Positions 29,293 to 38,633 are shown, counted from the stretch's first letter. The stretch: 64,000 nucleotides of DNA from Flavobacterium bizetiae (GCF_902804475.1 NZ_CADCSU010000032.1:1-64000); one strand, 5' to 3'. The notes: generated from the letters alone by a model not told the origin. Numbers and translations: made by a program.

Positions 29293-29537
29293 GCGTTGCT
29301 GTTAAGCGAGTGCAAATTTAGAGCTTTTTTTAGTTTGCGCAAACTTTTTCATTAAAAAAAATCATTTTTTTTCATTTTTCTTTCTCTCCAACTCGTAATG
29401 ATTTCACAAGTATTTCACAAACAATACATTACTCCAAACAAATACTTTTGTAGAATTTTATGTTAATGCTCTTCTCTTTCAACAAAAAAACATTTTCTTT
29501 GTAAGATAGAAAATACACATAATTATAACACCTAAAT

Positions 29538-32500
29538 ATGGCACAATTCAATTTCAATAAATGGAATACAATTATTGGTTGGTTTGCATTTGCAATCGCT
29601 TTAACTACCTATACATTAACTGTTGAACCAACTATGAGCTTCTGGGATTGTGGCGAATATATTGCCACAGCAGCTAAACTAGAAGTTGGTCACCCTCCCG
29701 GGGCTCCTTTATTCCAGATGATGGGCGCATTTTTTGCCATGTTTGCCATAGATGCACAACATGTCGCTGTAATGGTAAATATGATGTCTGTTTTCTCAAG
29801 TGCCTTTACTATTCTATTTATGTTTTGGTCTTCGTCTATGATTTTGAAAAAGATTATAGAACGTTTTTCAGAAATCAATCAAAACAATTCTATTGTAATA
29901 TTAGGAAGTTCTTTTGTTGGAGCTCTAGCCTATACATTCTCTGACAGTTTCTGGTTTAATGCCGTTGAAGCTGAAGTTTACGCCATGGCTTCTCTATTGA
30001 TTGCATTACTTTTCTGGCTTGGTCTTCGTTGGGAACAAGACATGGACAAACCTAAAGGAAACAAATGGTTATTAGTAATCTCTTTAGTTGTAGGACTTTC
30101 TTTTGGAGTTCACTTTATGGCTTTATTGACTATTCCTTCAATAGGTTTTCTTTACTACTTTAAACATTATGAAAAAGTTACTATCAAAAACTTTCTTATT
30201 GCCAATGTTGTAGTAATTGGTATTTTATTATTCATCTTCAAATTGCTTTTACCATTAACTATGGAAGCATTTGCTGATACTGAGGTTTTCATGGTAAACA
30301 ACATTGGACTGCCATTTAACTCAGGAACTATATTCGTAGCATTGGTTTTAATTGCTTTCTTTTATTTTGGATTAAAATTTACAAAACAAAAAGGCTTAGT
30401 TTTCTATAACACTATAATTCTTTGCATCTTATTTATCTTTATTGGTTTCTCAACCTGGATGATGTTACCGGTTCGTGCGAATGCAAATCCTGTAATTAAC
30501 GAAAACAAACCATCTGATGCTGCCGAAGTTTTAGCCTATTATAACCGTGAACAATACGGTGTAAACCCTTTATTTTATGGACCTCAGTACACAGAAGTTT
30601 TTGCCGGTCTTGATGCAAAAAATCCATACTCAGACAAAAAACCTAACTACGAGAGAGATTACAAAACAGGTAAATATATTATTACCAATAATTATAAAAA
30701 CGCCAGTCAAAATTCAGACGACAATCAAAAAGCGATTTTGCCAAGAATGTGGAGTACTGAAACAGGACATATTCAAAACTATATCAGTTTTACAAACCCT
30801 CCTAAATTCAAAATAAATCCTAACTACGATTACGAACAGGATTTAGGAAAATACGGAATTGACGCAAGCCAGTTAACCGAAGAAGAATACAACAAAGCCA
30901 CAGCACAATTGCGTAATGAGGTTGAAAAAACAATTTCTGAATTCAGAAATGCGTATGCTCAAAAACAAATTGATAACGAAGGTTACGTTAAGTTCTTAAA
31001 AAGCTATGGCGATTATTTAATTATCGAAAAACCAACTACTGTAGATAATTTCAGCTTCATGTTCGAATACCAATTTGGATACATGTACTGGAGATATTTA
31101 ATGTGGAATTTCGTTGGACGCCAAAGTGATGTTCAGGGGAAATACGATAATCTTGACGGAAACTGGATCAGCGGAATCAAAGCACTTGATTCTCTACACC
31201 TTGGTTCTCAGGACAATTTACCGTCAGACGTTTTAAACAACAAAGGAAGAAACGTTTATTTCTTCTTACCATTTATTTTAGGTCTTATCGGATTAATGTA
31301 CCATGCCAACAAAGACCTTAAGAGCTTTTATGTACTTCTGGCGTTATTTTTATTTACCGGAATCGCATTAAAAATATACCTGAACGAAAGACCATTCGAA
31401 CCTCGAGAAAGAGATTATGCACTTGTAGGATCTTTTTATGTATTTGCAATCTGGATAGGTTTTGGAGTTTATTCACTCTACGAAACAATTCAAAAATACA
31501 TTGCTCCTAAAATTGCAGGTCCGGTTGTTATCGCTGCAAGTTTACTGGCAGCTCCTGTTTTAATGGCATCTCAAAACTGGGATGATCACGACAGATCAGG
31601 AAAATATACTGCCGTTGCAATGGCAAAAGCATACTTAAATTCTTGCGACAAAAATGCCATTTTATTTACCATTGGAGACAATGATACGTTCCCGCTATGG
31701 TATGCTCAGGAAATTGAAGGTATTAGAACTGATGTTAAAATCGTAAATACAAGTTTATTTATGACAGACTGGTACATTGATCAAATGAAAGCAAAAGCTT
31801 ACGAGTCTGATCCTTTACCAATATCTTTCACACATGATCAGTATGTAGGGGATAATTTAGATTATGTTGCTCATATTCCTAAAATTGAAACACGTTGGAA
31901 CATCACTGATTTTATTGATTTTATCAAGAATCCAAAATCAACTGTAGGTTTGCAAAACGGACAAACAATTCATTTTTATCCAACAAATAAAATCAGACTT
32001 AACGTTGATAAAGCAACCATTATTAAAAACAAAGTCGTTAATCCAAAATACAACGACTCTATTGTTCCTTATATGGATATTGACATTAAAGGAAGTGCGT
32101 TGTACAAAAACCGTTTAATGATGCTGGATATCTTAGCGAACAATAACTGGAAAAGACCAATTTATTTTAGTGGAGGCGCTTTTGACGACGAAGATTATTT
32201 ATGGTTGAAAGATTATTTACAGCTAGACGGAATGGTTTACAAATTAGTTCCTATTAGAAACAAGCCTTCAAAAGATGGCGGACCAATGGATATGGGACAA
32301 ATTGATGCTGATAAAATGTATGATATTGTAATGAAATGGGATTGGGGAAATAGTAATGGTAACATTTATCACGATCCTGAAACCAGAAGAAACAGTATCA
32401 CATACCGTACAAACTTATCACGCTTAATGAACCAACTTATTGCAGAAGGTAAAATTGATAAAGCCAAAAACATTATCAACTTAGCAATAACAAAAATGCC

Positions 32501-32816
32501 TCTGGATAAATTTGGATACTACTCTTTAGTAGAACCATTTGCAGGAGGATATTATAAAGTTGGAGAAACTGCCAAAGCACATGATTTACTAAACAAACTA
32601 GTAAATAAATACAAAGAGGAGTTAAATTATTATGCGACTTTAACACCTGGCGACCAAAGCGATTTAGCAATTGATATCATTACTGACATTGAGCGTTACA
32701 GAAGCTTGCTACAAGTTATGAAAGAAAATAAAGATCTTGCTTTCTACGAAAAACACAAAGTAACATTTAATACTTATGTAAATGTCTTTGAACGTTTTGG
32801 AAGAGAAAAAGAATAA
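29538..32816 (+). CDS. DUF2723 (GT117-type) multi-pass membrane protein
   Basis: The 1092-residue protein starts with a DUF2723 domain: WNTIIGWFAFAIALTTYTLT, then TMSFWDCGEYIATA with acidic residues after the first helix, and HPPGAPLF. About a dozen hydrophobic helices lie in residues 10-330 and 580-700. The rest is a large soluble region that includes GDNDTFPLWYAQE and a C-terminal helical, TPR-like part. The family is classed with GT-C glycosyltransferases (GT117) and is typical of Bacteroidota; the sugar donor and acceptor are not known. It has a TACTTTTG -7-like box at 29443-29450 and its own terminator. Confidence 0.88.
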   Translation: MAQFNFNKWNTIIGWFAFAIALTTYTLTVEPTMSFWDCGEYIATAAKLEVGHPPGAPLFQMMGAFFAMFAIDAQHVAVMVNMMSVFSSAFTILFMFWSSSMILKKIIERFSEINQNNSIVILGSSFVGALAYTFSDSFWFNAVEAEVYAMASLLIALLFWLGLRWEQDMDKPKGNKWLLVISLVVGLSFGVHFMALLTIPSIGFLYYFKHYEKVTIKNFLIANVVVIGILLFIFKLLLPLTMEAFADTEVFMVNNIGLPFNSGTIFVALVLIAFFYFGLKFTKQKGLVFYNTIILCILFIFIGFSTWMMLPVRANANPVINENKPSDAAEVLAYYNREQYGVNPLFYGPQYTEVFAGLDAKNPYSDKKPNYERDYKTGKYIITNNYKNASQNSDDNQKAILPRMWSTETGHIQNYISFTNPPKFKINPNYDYEQDLGKYGIDASQLTEEEYNKATAQLRNEVEKTISEFRNAYAQKQIDNEGYVKFLKSYGDYLIIEKPTTVDNFSFMFEYQFGYMYWRYLMWNFVGRQSDVQGKYDNLDGNWISGIKALDSLHLGSQDNLPSDVLNNKGRNVYFFLPFILGLIGLMYHANKDLKSFYVLLALFLFTGIALKIYLNERPFEPRERDYALVGSFYVFAIWIGFGVYSLYETIQKYIAPKIAGPVVIAASLLAAPVLMASQNWDDHDRSGKYTAVAMAKAYLNSCDKNAILFTIGDNDTFPLWYAQEIEGIRTDVKIVNTSLFMTDWYIDQMKAKAYESDPLPISFTHDQYVGDNLDYVAHIPKIETRWNITDFIDFIKNPKSTVGLQNGQTIHFYPTNKIRLNVDKATIIKNKVVNPKYNDSIVPYMDIDIKGSALYKNRLMMLDILANNNWKRPIYFSGGAFDDEDYLWLKDYLQLDGMVYKLVPIRNKPSKDGGPMDMGQIDADKMYDIVMKWDWGNSNGNIYHDPETRRNSITYRTNLSRLMNQLIAEGKIDKAKNIINLAITKMPLDKFGYYSLVEPFAGGYYKVGETAKAHDLLNKLVNKYKEELNYYATLTPGDQSDLAIDIITDIERYRSLLQVMKENKDLAFYEKHKVTFNTYVNVFERFGREKE

Positions 32817-32841
32817 TAATATACGAAAAACATAGCAATTA

Positions 32842-32884
32842 AAAAAATGCAGCGCAACTTGATAAATAGCGCTGCATTTTTTAT
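32842..32884 (+). terminator. Terminator after the DUF2723 gene
   Basis: A 9-bp stem (ATGCAGCGC at 32847-32855 with GCGCTGCAT at 32869-32877) is flanked by A and T runs. Confidence 0.88.
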
Positions 32885-32911
32885 TTTTACATATCTGTAA
32901 AACAAATTAAA

Positions 32912-33547
32912 ATGAGCTTTTATTGGGTAAAAACAAATTCATTCATCAAAAGGGTATTTTCTAAATATTGTTGGGACATTCCAAACAACGAAAAGAAAAT
33001 ATACCTAACCTTTGATGATGGCCCAACTCCCGAGATTACAGACTGGGTTTTATCTGAATTGAAAAAGTTTGATGCAAAGGCTACTTTCTTTTGTATCGGA
33101 AAAAACATAAAAGCCAATTTAGCTTTATTCGAAAAACTTCTTACAGACGGACACGCAATAGGAAATCATACCATGAACCATGTTAATGGATGGAAAAGCA
33201 ACAATGATGACTATATTGAAAACGTTAAGAATTGTGCTGCCGTTTTAGAAGAAGAAAAAACATGCAACCTTATATTTCGCCCGCCTTACGGGAAAATTAA
33301 AAAAGCACAATCTAAAATCCTAAGAAAATTGGGGTATAAGATTATTATGTGGGATGTTTTAAGCGCTGATTTTGATCAGACGATTACTCCTGAAAAGTGC
33401 CTTGAAAATGTTACTAAAAATGTAAAATCAGGAAGCGTAATTGTGTTTCATGACAGCATAAAAGCGTCACCTAATTTAAAGTTTGCCTTGCCTAAAACTT
33501 TACACTTTTTAAAGGAAAATGGCTATACATTTGACATTATTCACTAA
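32912..33547 (+). CDS. Polysaccharide deacetylase (NodB-type, CE4)
   Basis: The 211-residue protein has a complete NodB homology domain: motif 1 LTFDDGPTP (about 31-39), motif 2 IGNHTMNH with the two metal histidines (about 87-94), motif 3 RPPYGKI (about 125), motif 4 MWDVLSADFD, and motif 5 VIVFHDS. The catalytic and metal ligands therefore look intact. There is no signal peptide, although an amphipathic N-terminus could associate with membrane. The likely role is removal of acetyl groups from peptidoglycan or another GlcNAc polymer. Confidence 0.92.
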   Translation: MSFYWVKTNSFIKRVFSKYCWDIPNNEKKIYLTFDDGPTPEITDWVLSELKKFDAKATFFCIGKNIKANLALFEKLLTDGHAIGNHTMNHVNGWKSNNDDYIENVKNCAAVLEEEKTCNLIFRPPYGKIKKAQSKILRKLGYKIIMWDVLSADFDQTITPEKCLENVTKNVKSGSVIVFHDSIKASPNLKFALPKTLHFLKENGYTFDIIH

Positions 33548-33572
33548 ATAACCTCAAACAAAAAGTAGTATT

Positions 33573-33875
33573 TTATTGATTGAATTGTTCCTGGACAATT
33601 CCGATAATGGTATTGGCATCAAGTTCTCCGGATTGTCTCCAGATCATTTGCCCTTCTTTATAAATCATTAAAGTAGGCAATCCTTTTATACGTAAAGCTT
33701 CTGCAAGCTCCTGATTTTTATCTACATCAATCTTAATCACTTTGGCTTTATCGCCTAGCGCAGCCGCAACATCCTTAATAACAGGATGCATCGATACAGA
33801 TGATTCGTTCCAATCTGTGTAAAAATCAATTAACACCGGAACCTGAGCATTTATAAGTTCTCCAAATTTTGACAT
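33573..33875 (-). CDS. Thioredoxin-fold protein lacking the CxxC active site
   Basis: The 100-residue protein aligns by eye along the whole thioredoxin fold: VPVLIDFYTDW, then the position of CGPC, then VIKIDVDKNQELAEALRIKGLPTLMIYKEG with the cis-proline, and the C-terminal helix. The active site is changed: where thioredoxins have W-C-G-P-C-K it reads W-N-E-S-S-V, and there is no cysteine anywhere in the protein. The reading frame is clean on the DNA. It cannot act as a dithiol oxidoreductase, so a binding or chaperone-like role is more likely. It is convergent with the deacetylase gene. Confidence 0.88.
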   Translation of the reverse strand: MSKFGELINAQVPVLIDFYTDWNESSVSMHPVIKDVAAALGDKAKVIKIDVDKNQELAEALRIKGLPTLMIYKEGQMIWRQSGELDANTIIGIVQEQFNQ

Positions 33876-33949
33876 AAAACCAAAAATTTAATTCTTTTTT
33901 ATTCTGTTAAAAAGAGATAATTATATACAAATGTAGCATTTTTAACGAA

Positions 33950-35185
33950 TTAAGCCACATTGTTCCCTTTTTTTAGTTCAATCACTGTTATTTCAGGCAT
34001 TATACCTACTCGCCCCGGATAAGCGTGAAAACCAAATCCGCGATTTACATAAACGTATCGGCCAACATTTTCGTATAATCCTGCCCATTGTTTATAAATG
34101 TACTGCGCCAGACTCCACTTAAAATATCCCGGAATTTCAATTCCAAACTGCATTCCATGTGTATGACCTGCTAAAGTCAAATGAAAGTTTTTAGGATGAT
34201 TTTTAATCTCATACTCCCAATGACTCGGATCATGACTCATTAAGACTTTAAAATCGTCCTGATGCACATTTTGAGAGGCTTTATTTAAATCTCCGGCCTT
34301 TTTAAAATTGTGCCCCCAATTCTCTACTCCAATCAGCGCGATTTTATCATCGCCTTTTTGAATGTAAGTATGCTCATTTAACAAAAGCTCAAAACCTATT
34401 TGTCCGTAAAGATTTTTAATTTCTTTGAAGTTTTCGTCTTTTTCTTTTTCAGAAGGCCACGTTACATATTCGCCGTAATCATGATTTCCTAAAACTGAAA
34501 ACTTCCCGTATTTATAATCTTTTATTCTATTAAAAGTCTCCAACCACGGATGCATTTCTTTAGCATGAGTATTTACAATATCTCCGGTAAATAAAATCAT
34601 ATCTGCCTCTTGCTCATTAATCAAATCAATGGCATAATTTATTTTGTCCGGATTATCAAAACTTCCGCTATGAACGTCTGAAATCTGAGTAATTTTAAAC
34701 CCATCAAAAGCGTCCGGTAAATCAGGAAAATAAATCGTCTGCCTGAAAACTTTAAAATTATATTTACCTTCAAAAATTCCGTAAATCAGCGATAAAAAAG
34801 GAACAGCAGCCAAACCTAATGCTATCTGACTCACAAATTTTCGCCTGTTTGGCATCATCTCAGAACGCGGCGTGTTATACATGAAATAATTCAGGATACT
34901 TGCTCCTATTCTAAAAATATCTTCTCCAAACATCACAAGTGTCAAAACTATTTTTGGCACATAAACCAATAACATCAACCCCATTGTAAACATGGTTTGC
35001 TTGGTTTGCCCAACAGAACGATCAAATTGCGTAAAAGAGTAAATGATAAAAATTAAAAGCAGTAAACTTATAATTTGATAACTCACCAAAACCCATCTCA
35101 ATTTCACTAAGGTACGAAAGGCTTGATAAGAATAGAACTCAATAAATAAAAAAAGAGCACATAGAATTATAAAACGAATGATCAT
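33950..35185 (-). CDS. Membrane-anchored metallophosphoesterase
   Basis: The 411-residue protein has four hydrophobic segments in the first 150 residues and a C-terminal calcineurin-like phosphoesterase domain. The metal-binding blocks are in order: ISDVHSG, TGDIVN, LGNHDYG, MSHDPSHW and AGHTHGM. The layout matches YkuE/YaeI-like lipid or UDP-sugar phosphoesterases, but the substrate is uncertain. It appears monocistronic. Confidence 0.92.
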   Translation of the reverse strand: MIIRFIILCALFLFIEFYSYQAFRTLVKLRWVLVSYQIISLLLLIFIIYSFTQFDRSVGQTKQTMFTMGLMLLVYVPKIVLTLVMFGEDIFRIGASILNYFMYNTPRSEMMPNRRKFVSQIALGLAAVPFLSLIYGIFEGKYNFKVFRQTIYFPDLPDAFDGFKITQISDVHSGSFDNPDKINYAIDLINEQEADMILFTGDIVNTHAKEMHPWLETFNRIKDYKYGKFSVLGNHDYGEYVTWPSEKEKDENFKEIKNLYGQIGFELLLNEHTYIQKGDDKIALIGVENWGHNFKKAGDLNKASQNVHQDDFKVLMSHDPSHWEYEIKNHPKNFHLTLAGHTHGMQFGIEIPGYFKWSLAQYIYKQWAGLYENVGRYVYVNRGFGFHAYPGRVGIMPEITVIELKKGNNVA

Positions 35186-35264
35186 TATTTATAGTTTTAA
35201 GCAAAGTAACAAAGAATGAAATTTCAAATGGTTTTTATTATCAAAAATTTAACTCAATAAGAAC

Positions 35265-35297
35265 AAAAAGCTGATAGATTTCTCTACCAGCTTTTTC
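35265..35297 (-). terminator. Terminator after the first small Lys/Ala-rich protein gene
   Basis: AAAAAGCTG (35265-35273) pairs with CAGCTTTTT (35288-35296). A related hairpin, also starting AAAGCTGATA, follows the paralog at 37874. Confidence 0.75.
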
Positions 35298-35359
35298 TCT
35301 ACCAAATTTTTTAAAACCTTTATAATCCACAACACGGTTTACATCAAACCTGTATTGTT

Positions 35360-35548
35360 TTATTTTTTAGCTTCTGGTTTAGCTGCTTCTGCTTTAACTT
35401 CAGCTTTTTTAGCTTTTTTGTCTGCTTTTTTCTCTTTTTTAGGAGCTTTTGCTTCTTTTGCCGGAGTTGTTTGTGCTGGAGTTGTTTGAGCGCTTACCAT
35501 TGCAGTTGTTCCTAAAACAGCTACTGCTAACATTACTAATTTTTTCAT
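35360..35548 (-). CDS. Small secreted Lys/Ala-rich protein, paralog 1
   Basis: The 62-residue protein starts at the ATG at 35548 (MKKLVMLAVAVLGTTAMVSAQ); the in-frame upstream extension is a run of isoleucine codons and is not credible. After the signal peptide the mature part is only about 40 residues, almost all Lys, Ala, Glu, Pro and Thr (KEAKAPKKEKKADKKAKKAE). It is very basic and predicted to be unstructured. Two paralogs with nearly the same signal peptide lie at 37874 and 38108, on the far side of a two-component system. No family was recognised; composition and size recall the E. coli acid-shock protein Asr, by analogy only. Confidence 0.82.
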   Translation of the reverse strand: MKKLVMLAVAVLGTTAMVSAQTTPAQTTPAKEAKAPKKEKKADKKAKKAEVKAEAAKPEAKK

Positions 35549-35657
35549 GATTGAAGTGTTTATGATTATTATTATTATTTTCATTTATTATACCTCAAAG
35601 ATATATACGCTAAATGAAGACAAAATGAAGATTGCACTACTTTGAAAAAATTAACGT

Positions 35658-36998
35658 TTAATTGTGTTTTATGATTTCAGGAAACAGCAATACAAAGGTT
35701 GTACCTTCATCAGGAGCCGAAGAAACCTTTATCTCGATATGATGAAAAGAGGCAATACTATCAGCAATAGCAAGCCCTAATCCCTGCCCTTCCTGATCTG
35801 AACTAATTCTGGCAAACCTGCTGAATATTTTTTCGATTTGAGAAGCATTCATCCCAATTCCGGAATCTGCTATCGAAATAAAATAACGTTCCTCTACAAA
35901 ACCATCTGTAACTATAATACTTCCGTTCGGTTTATTGTACTTTATTGCGTTCGTTACCAGGTTATAAATCAAAATATGAATAAGGGTTTTATTTCCTGTA
36001 AAGGAAAAATCATGCTCCATTTTATTTAAAAACTGAATTTCTCTATCATCAATTCGATCTTGCAAATCTTCCTGAAGATCTGTAACAATCTCATGAAAAT
36101 TTACCTCTTCATTTGCTTCGTACTGATTGTTTTCGATTCTGGAAATCAGCAATAAATTATTGATGATTTTTTTTAGCATATCAAGAGTTCGCAATGAACC
36201 CGCAATTTTATCAAAAGCATTATCATCTAAAGAATCATTTTGAAGCAAATTCTCGAACTTGTTTTTAAGCAACGCAATAGGCGTTAACAATTCATGCGAA
36301 ACATTTGATATAAACTGTTTTTCTTTTTTAAAAAGTTCCGCAATACGATCCATCATCTGATTTAAAACAAAATCAAGTTCCCTAAAATCTCTCGATCTTG
36401 CTTTTATGGGTGTATGATCAAAAGCTTCAGGCTCGTTGACACGCCTTATTTTCGTATCAATAATTTTGTAGAAAGGTTTTAGTAAATATTCAATATAAAA
36501 AGTATCTGCCAAAAAAGTAATCAGCAAAATAACCACAAAGACAATTATAATAAAGAACCTGATAATAAATGTAAGATCCTTTACTTCACCAAGACTACTT
36601 CCTATTTCGAGTTGATATCCCTGATTATCGTATGTAAAATGATATTGAAGAATGCGATACTCATTTTCTTCTCCTTCTATAATACGGTATTCATTGGTAA
36701 AAACAGCTTTCTTTTGATTTGCTTTTTTTACAGAAGATTTAGAAAGTACCAAAAACTCACTATGTAGTGTAGAAAATTGCGAGTAGGTTTCAGTCGAATC
36801 GTCTTCATTTTCTATAAAATCATCAATTTCATTTCGATCCAAATGCTGTATGAACTTTTGTTTCTTCTCCAGCAATCCATTATTAATATGTCGGTAAACA
36901 ACATTTTCAACCAGAATGGGCAACATTAGCCATAAAACCAAAATCACTAACAATCTGGTTAGCGCATTAAAAATAGCCAATTGATGCTTTATCTTCAC
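35658..36998 (-). CDS. Sensor histidine kinase of a two-component system
   Basis: The 446-residue inner-membrane kinase starts with GTG at 36998. It has two membrane helices (about 8-32 and 145-170) around a periplasmic sensor loop, a HAMP-like linker, the H box FISNVSHELLTPIA (His near 240), and the N, G1 and G2 boxes ending in GQGLGLAIADSIA. The periplasmic loop is acidic (DDFIENEDDSTE). It lies 11 bp after its response regulator and is transcribed with it. The ligand is unknown. It is flanked by three small basic secreted proteins, which could be its regulon. Confidence 0.93.
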   Translation of the reverse strand: MKIKHQLAIFNALTRLLVILVLWLMLPILVENVVYRHINNGLLEKKQKFIQHLDRNEIDDFIENEDDSTETYSQFSTLHSEFLVLSKSSVKKANQKKAVFTNEYRIIEGEENEYRILQYHFTYDNQGYQLEIGSSLGEVKDLTFIIRFFIIIVFVVILLITFLADTFYIEYLLKPFYKIIDTKIRRVNEPEAFDHTPIKARSRDFRELDFVLNQMMDRIAELFKKEKQFISNVSHELLTPIALLKNKFENLLQNDSLDDNAFDKIAGSLRTLDMLKKIINNLLLISRIENNQYEANEEVNFHEIVTDLQEDLQDRIDDREIQFLNKMEHDFSFTGNKTLIHILIYNLVTNAIKYNKPNGSIIVTDGFVEERYFISIADSGIGMNASQIEKIFSRFARISSDQEGQGLGLAIADSIASFHHIEIKVSSAPDEGTTFVLLFPEIIKHN

Positions 36999-37009
36999 AA
37001 TGTTTTTAT

Positions 37010-37684
37010 TTACTCATTAATACGATAACCAACGTTTCTAACGGTTTCAAACCAATCTATTGCGGTATGTTTGTCTAGTTTTTTTCGAAGATTTCGAACA
37101 TGAACATCAATAAAATTAGAATCTGAATTTACTTCGAGAATATCGCCCCAAATATGTTCGGTTAATTGTAATCTGGTAATTACGCGATTTTTGTTCAGCA
37201 CTAAATACTGAAAAATATCAAATTCCTTTTTGGTAAGACTGATCGGAATATTATCGTAACTCACTTTATAATCCTGAAGCTGCAACAAAAAACCATGAAT
37301 ACTCAAACTGTTCACGGTAAAACCATGAATTCTTCGAATTACAGCAAATAATCTCGCACTAAGTTCTGTTAGCGCAAAAGGTTTCGTCAAATAATCATCG
37401 GCTCCCAAATGCAGTCCATTTATTCTGTCGTCTAGCTCTCCTCTGGCCGTAAGCACAATAACCGCAATTTTTGATTTTGTTTTTCGAACTGTTTGCAAAA
37501 CCTCAAATCCATCTCCGTCAGGCAAGCCAAGATCAAGAAGCATCGCATCATAATCGTTACTATTTACCTCTTCAAGAGCATCGCTGCAATTATGAGCAAT
37601 CTTGCAAACGTAACCTACGTTGCACAAAAAATCATAAACCTCTACGGCAAGTTCTTTATTATCTTCAACAATTAGAATATTCAT
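37010..37684 (-). CDS. OmpR-family response regulator
   Basis: The 224-residue protein has a receiver domain with MLLDLGLPDGDG (phospho-acceptor Asp near 52), the conserved Thr and LTKPFALTEL lysine, and a C-terminal winged helix (LTKKEFDIFQYLVLNKNRVI, and WFETVRNVGYRIN at the end). It is the partner of the histidine kinase immediately downstream. Architecture resembles the CusR/QseB group. Confidence 0.94.
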   Translation of the reverse strand: MNILIVEDNKELAVEVYDFLCNVGYVCKIAHNCSDALEEVNSNDYDAMLLDLGLPDGDGFEVLQTVRKTKSKIAVIVLTARGELDDRINGLHLGADDYLTKPFALTELSARLFAVIRRIHGFTVNSLSIHGFLLQLQDYKVSYDNIPISLTKKEFDIFQYLVLNKNRVITRLQLTEHIWGDILEVNSDSNFIDVHVRNLRKKLDKHTAIDWFETVRNVGYRINE

Positions 37685-37761
37685 AATACAGCGTTTAAGC
37701 GCAACTAAATTTAAGCAATTCTAAAAAAAATATTGCGCAATATTAAAAAAATTAACGAATC

Positions 37762-37797
37762 AAAAAAAGCTGATAAATTTCTTTATCAGCTTTCGCC
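37762..37797 (-). terminator. Terminator after the second small Lys/Ala-rich protein gene
   Basis: A 12-bp perfect stem (AAAGCTGATAAA at 37766-37777 with TTTATCAGCTTT at 37782-37793) lies downstream of the small gene at 37874. Confidence 0.8.
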
Positions 37798-37873
37798 ATC
37801 TGCATTCTCATAATCATTACTTCTGTTTTGCCTCCTTTACAATTCTTCGAAAGCAAAACGAAAACAATTTCTA

Positions 37874-38056
37874 TTATTTTACTTTAGCTGCCTCTGCTTT
37901 TGGAACTTCTGTTTTTGCTTTTTTATCAGCTTTATTTTTGTGGTGTTTTGTTGCTTTAACTTCTTTTGCAGGCGCTGCCGGAGCTGGAGTTGTTTGAGCA
38001 CTTACCATTGCAGTTGTTCCTAAAACTGTTACTAATAACATCAATAATTTTTTCAT
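37874..38056 (-). CDS. Small secreted Lys/Ala-rich protein, paralog 2
   Basis: The 60-residue protein has a signal peptide (MKKLLMLLVTVLGTTAMVSAQ) almost identical to that at 35548, then about 39 residues of Lys, Ala, Pro and Glu with a short His/Lys patch (KATKHHKNKADKKAKTE). It is strongly basic with no fold expected. It lies upstream of the response regulator gene, separated by a hairpin terminator, and just downstream of the third paralog. Function unknown. Confidence 0.82.
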   Translation of the reverse strand: MKKLLMLLVTVLGTTAMVSAQTTPAPAAPAKEVKATKHHKNKADKKAKTEVPKAEAAKVK

Positions 38057-38107
38057 GATTTCTAAATTTTTAAATTAATTAACCTTTTGTTTTATAATAA
38101 CCTTTTC

Positions 38108-38305
38108 TTATTTTTTTACTTTAGCAGTCTCTACTTTAGCAGCTTCGCTTTTTTCTGATTTTACTTTTTTATCAGATTTGGTTTTTGGATGTTTTGTTGC
38201 TTTAACTTCTTTTGCAGGAGTTGCTTTAACATCTTTTGCAGGAAACGCACTAACCATTACACTTGTGCCTAAAACTGCCACTAATAACATCAATAAATTT
38301 CTCAT
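38108..38305 (-). CDS. Small secreted Lys/Ala-rich protein, paralog 3
   Basis: The 65-residue protein has a signal peptide (MRNLLMLLVAVLGTSVMVSA) and a mature part with a duplicated PAKDVKA/PAKEVKA unit, then KHPKTKSDKKVKSEKSEAAK. It is the most diverged of the three paralogs and the first in the run; 51 bp separate it from paralog 2. Function unknown. Confidence 0.8.
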   Translation of the reverse strand: MRNLLMLLVAVLGTSVMVSAFPAKDVKATPAKEVKATKHPKTKSDKKVKSEKSEAAKVETAKVKK

Positions 38306-38429
38306 GATTTCTATTATTTAAAAAATTAATTCCTTTTATTTTATAGATCAAATGTACCCCTGTAATATGAAGACAAAATGAAGAAATTCCTGATCATAAC
38401 TATTTTAACTTGACATTAACTATTGGTGC

Positions 38430-38573
38430 TTTTTTCACCATATAAGTAATATAAGTTCATTTAATTTTATCAATGAAATTTTAGACGCACTGCTGTGCGT
38501 CTCTACAATGCAGTGCGTCTCTAGAGAATGCGTACTGCTAAAATGAACTTATATTACTTATATGGTAAAAAAT
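38430..38573. repeat. MITE-like palindromic element
   Basis: Terminal inverted repeats are perfect over 26 bp (38437-38462 with 38541-38566) and extend imperfectly outward for about seven more bases. Inside is a GACGCACTGCTGTGCGTCTC block with its own hairpin, repeated in part at 38510-38520. A 26-bp stretch of the core (38484-38509) recurs with one change at 52711-52736. There is no gene inside. The rest of the 38306-38633 spacer holds nothing else I recognise. Confidence 0.85.
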
Positions 38574-38633
38574 TTCTTTTTTGATTAATTTTTGAAACCC
38601 AATTGTTTATTTTTACAGACTAATATTTTTTTT

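Noticed and set aside
35549-35584. N-terminal extension of the first small secreted protein
   Set aside because: The extra residues are a run of isoleucines from an ATT repeat; the next ATG starts a perfect signal peptide shared with the paralogs.
38592-38633. Upstream TTG start of polA
   Set aside because: It adds 14 residues before the normal PolA N-terminus; the ATG at 38634 begins the conserved MSTQKRLFLLDAYAL.
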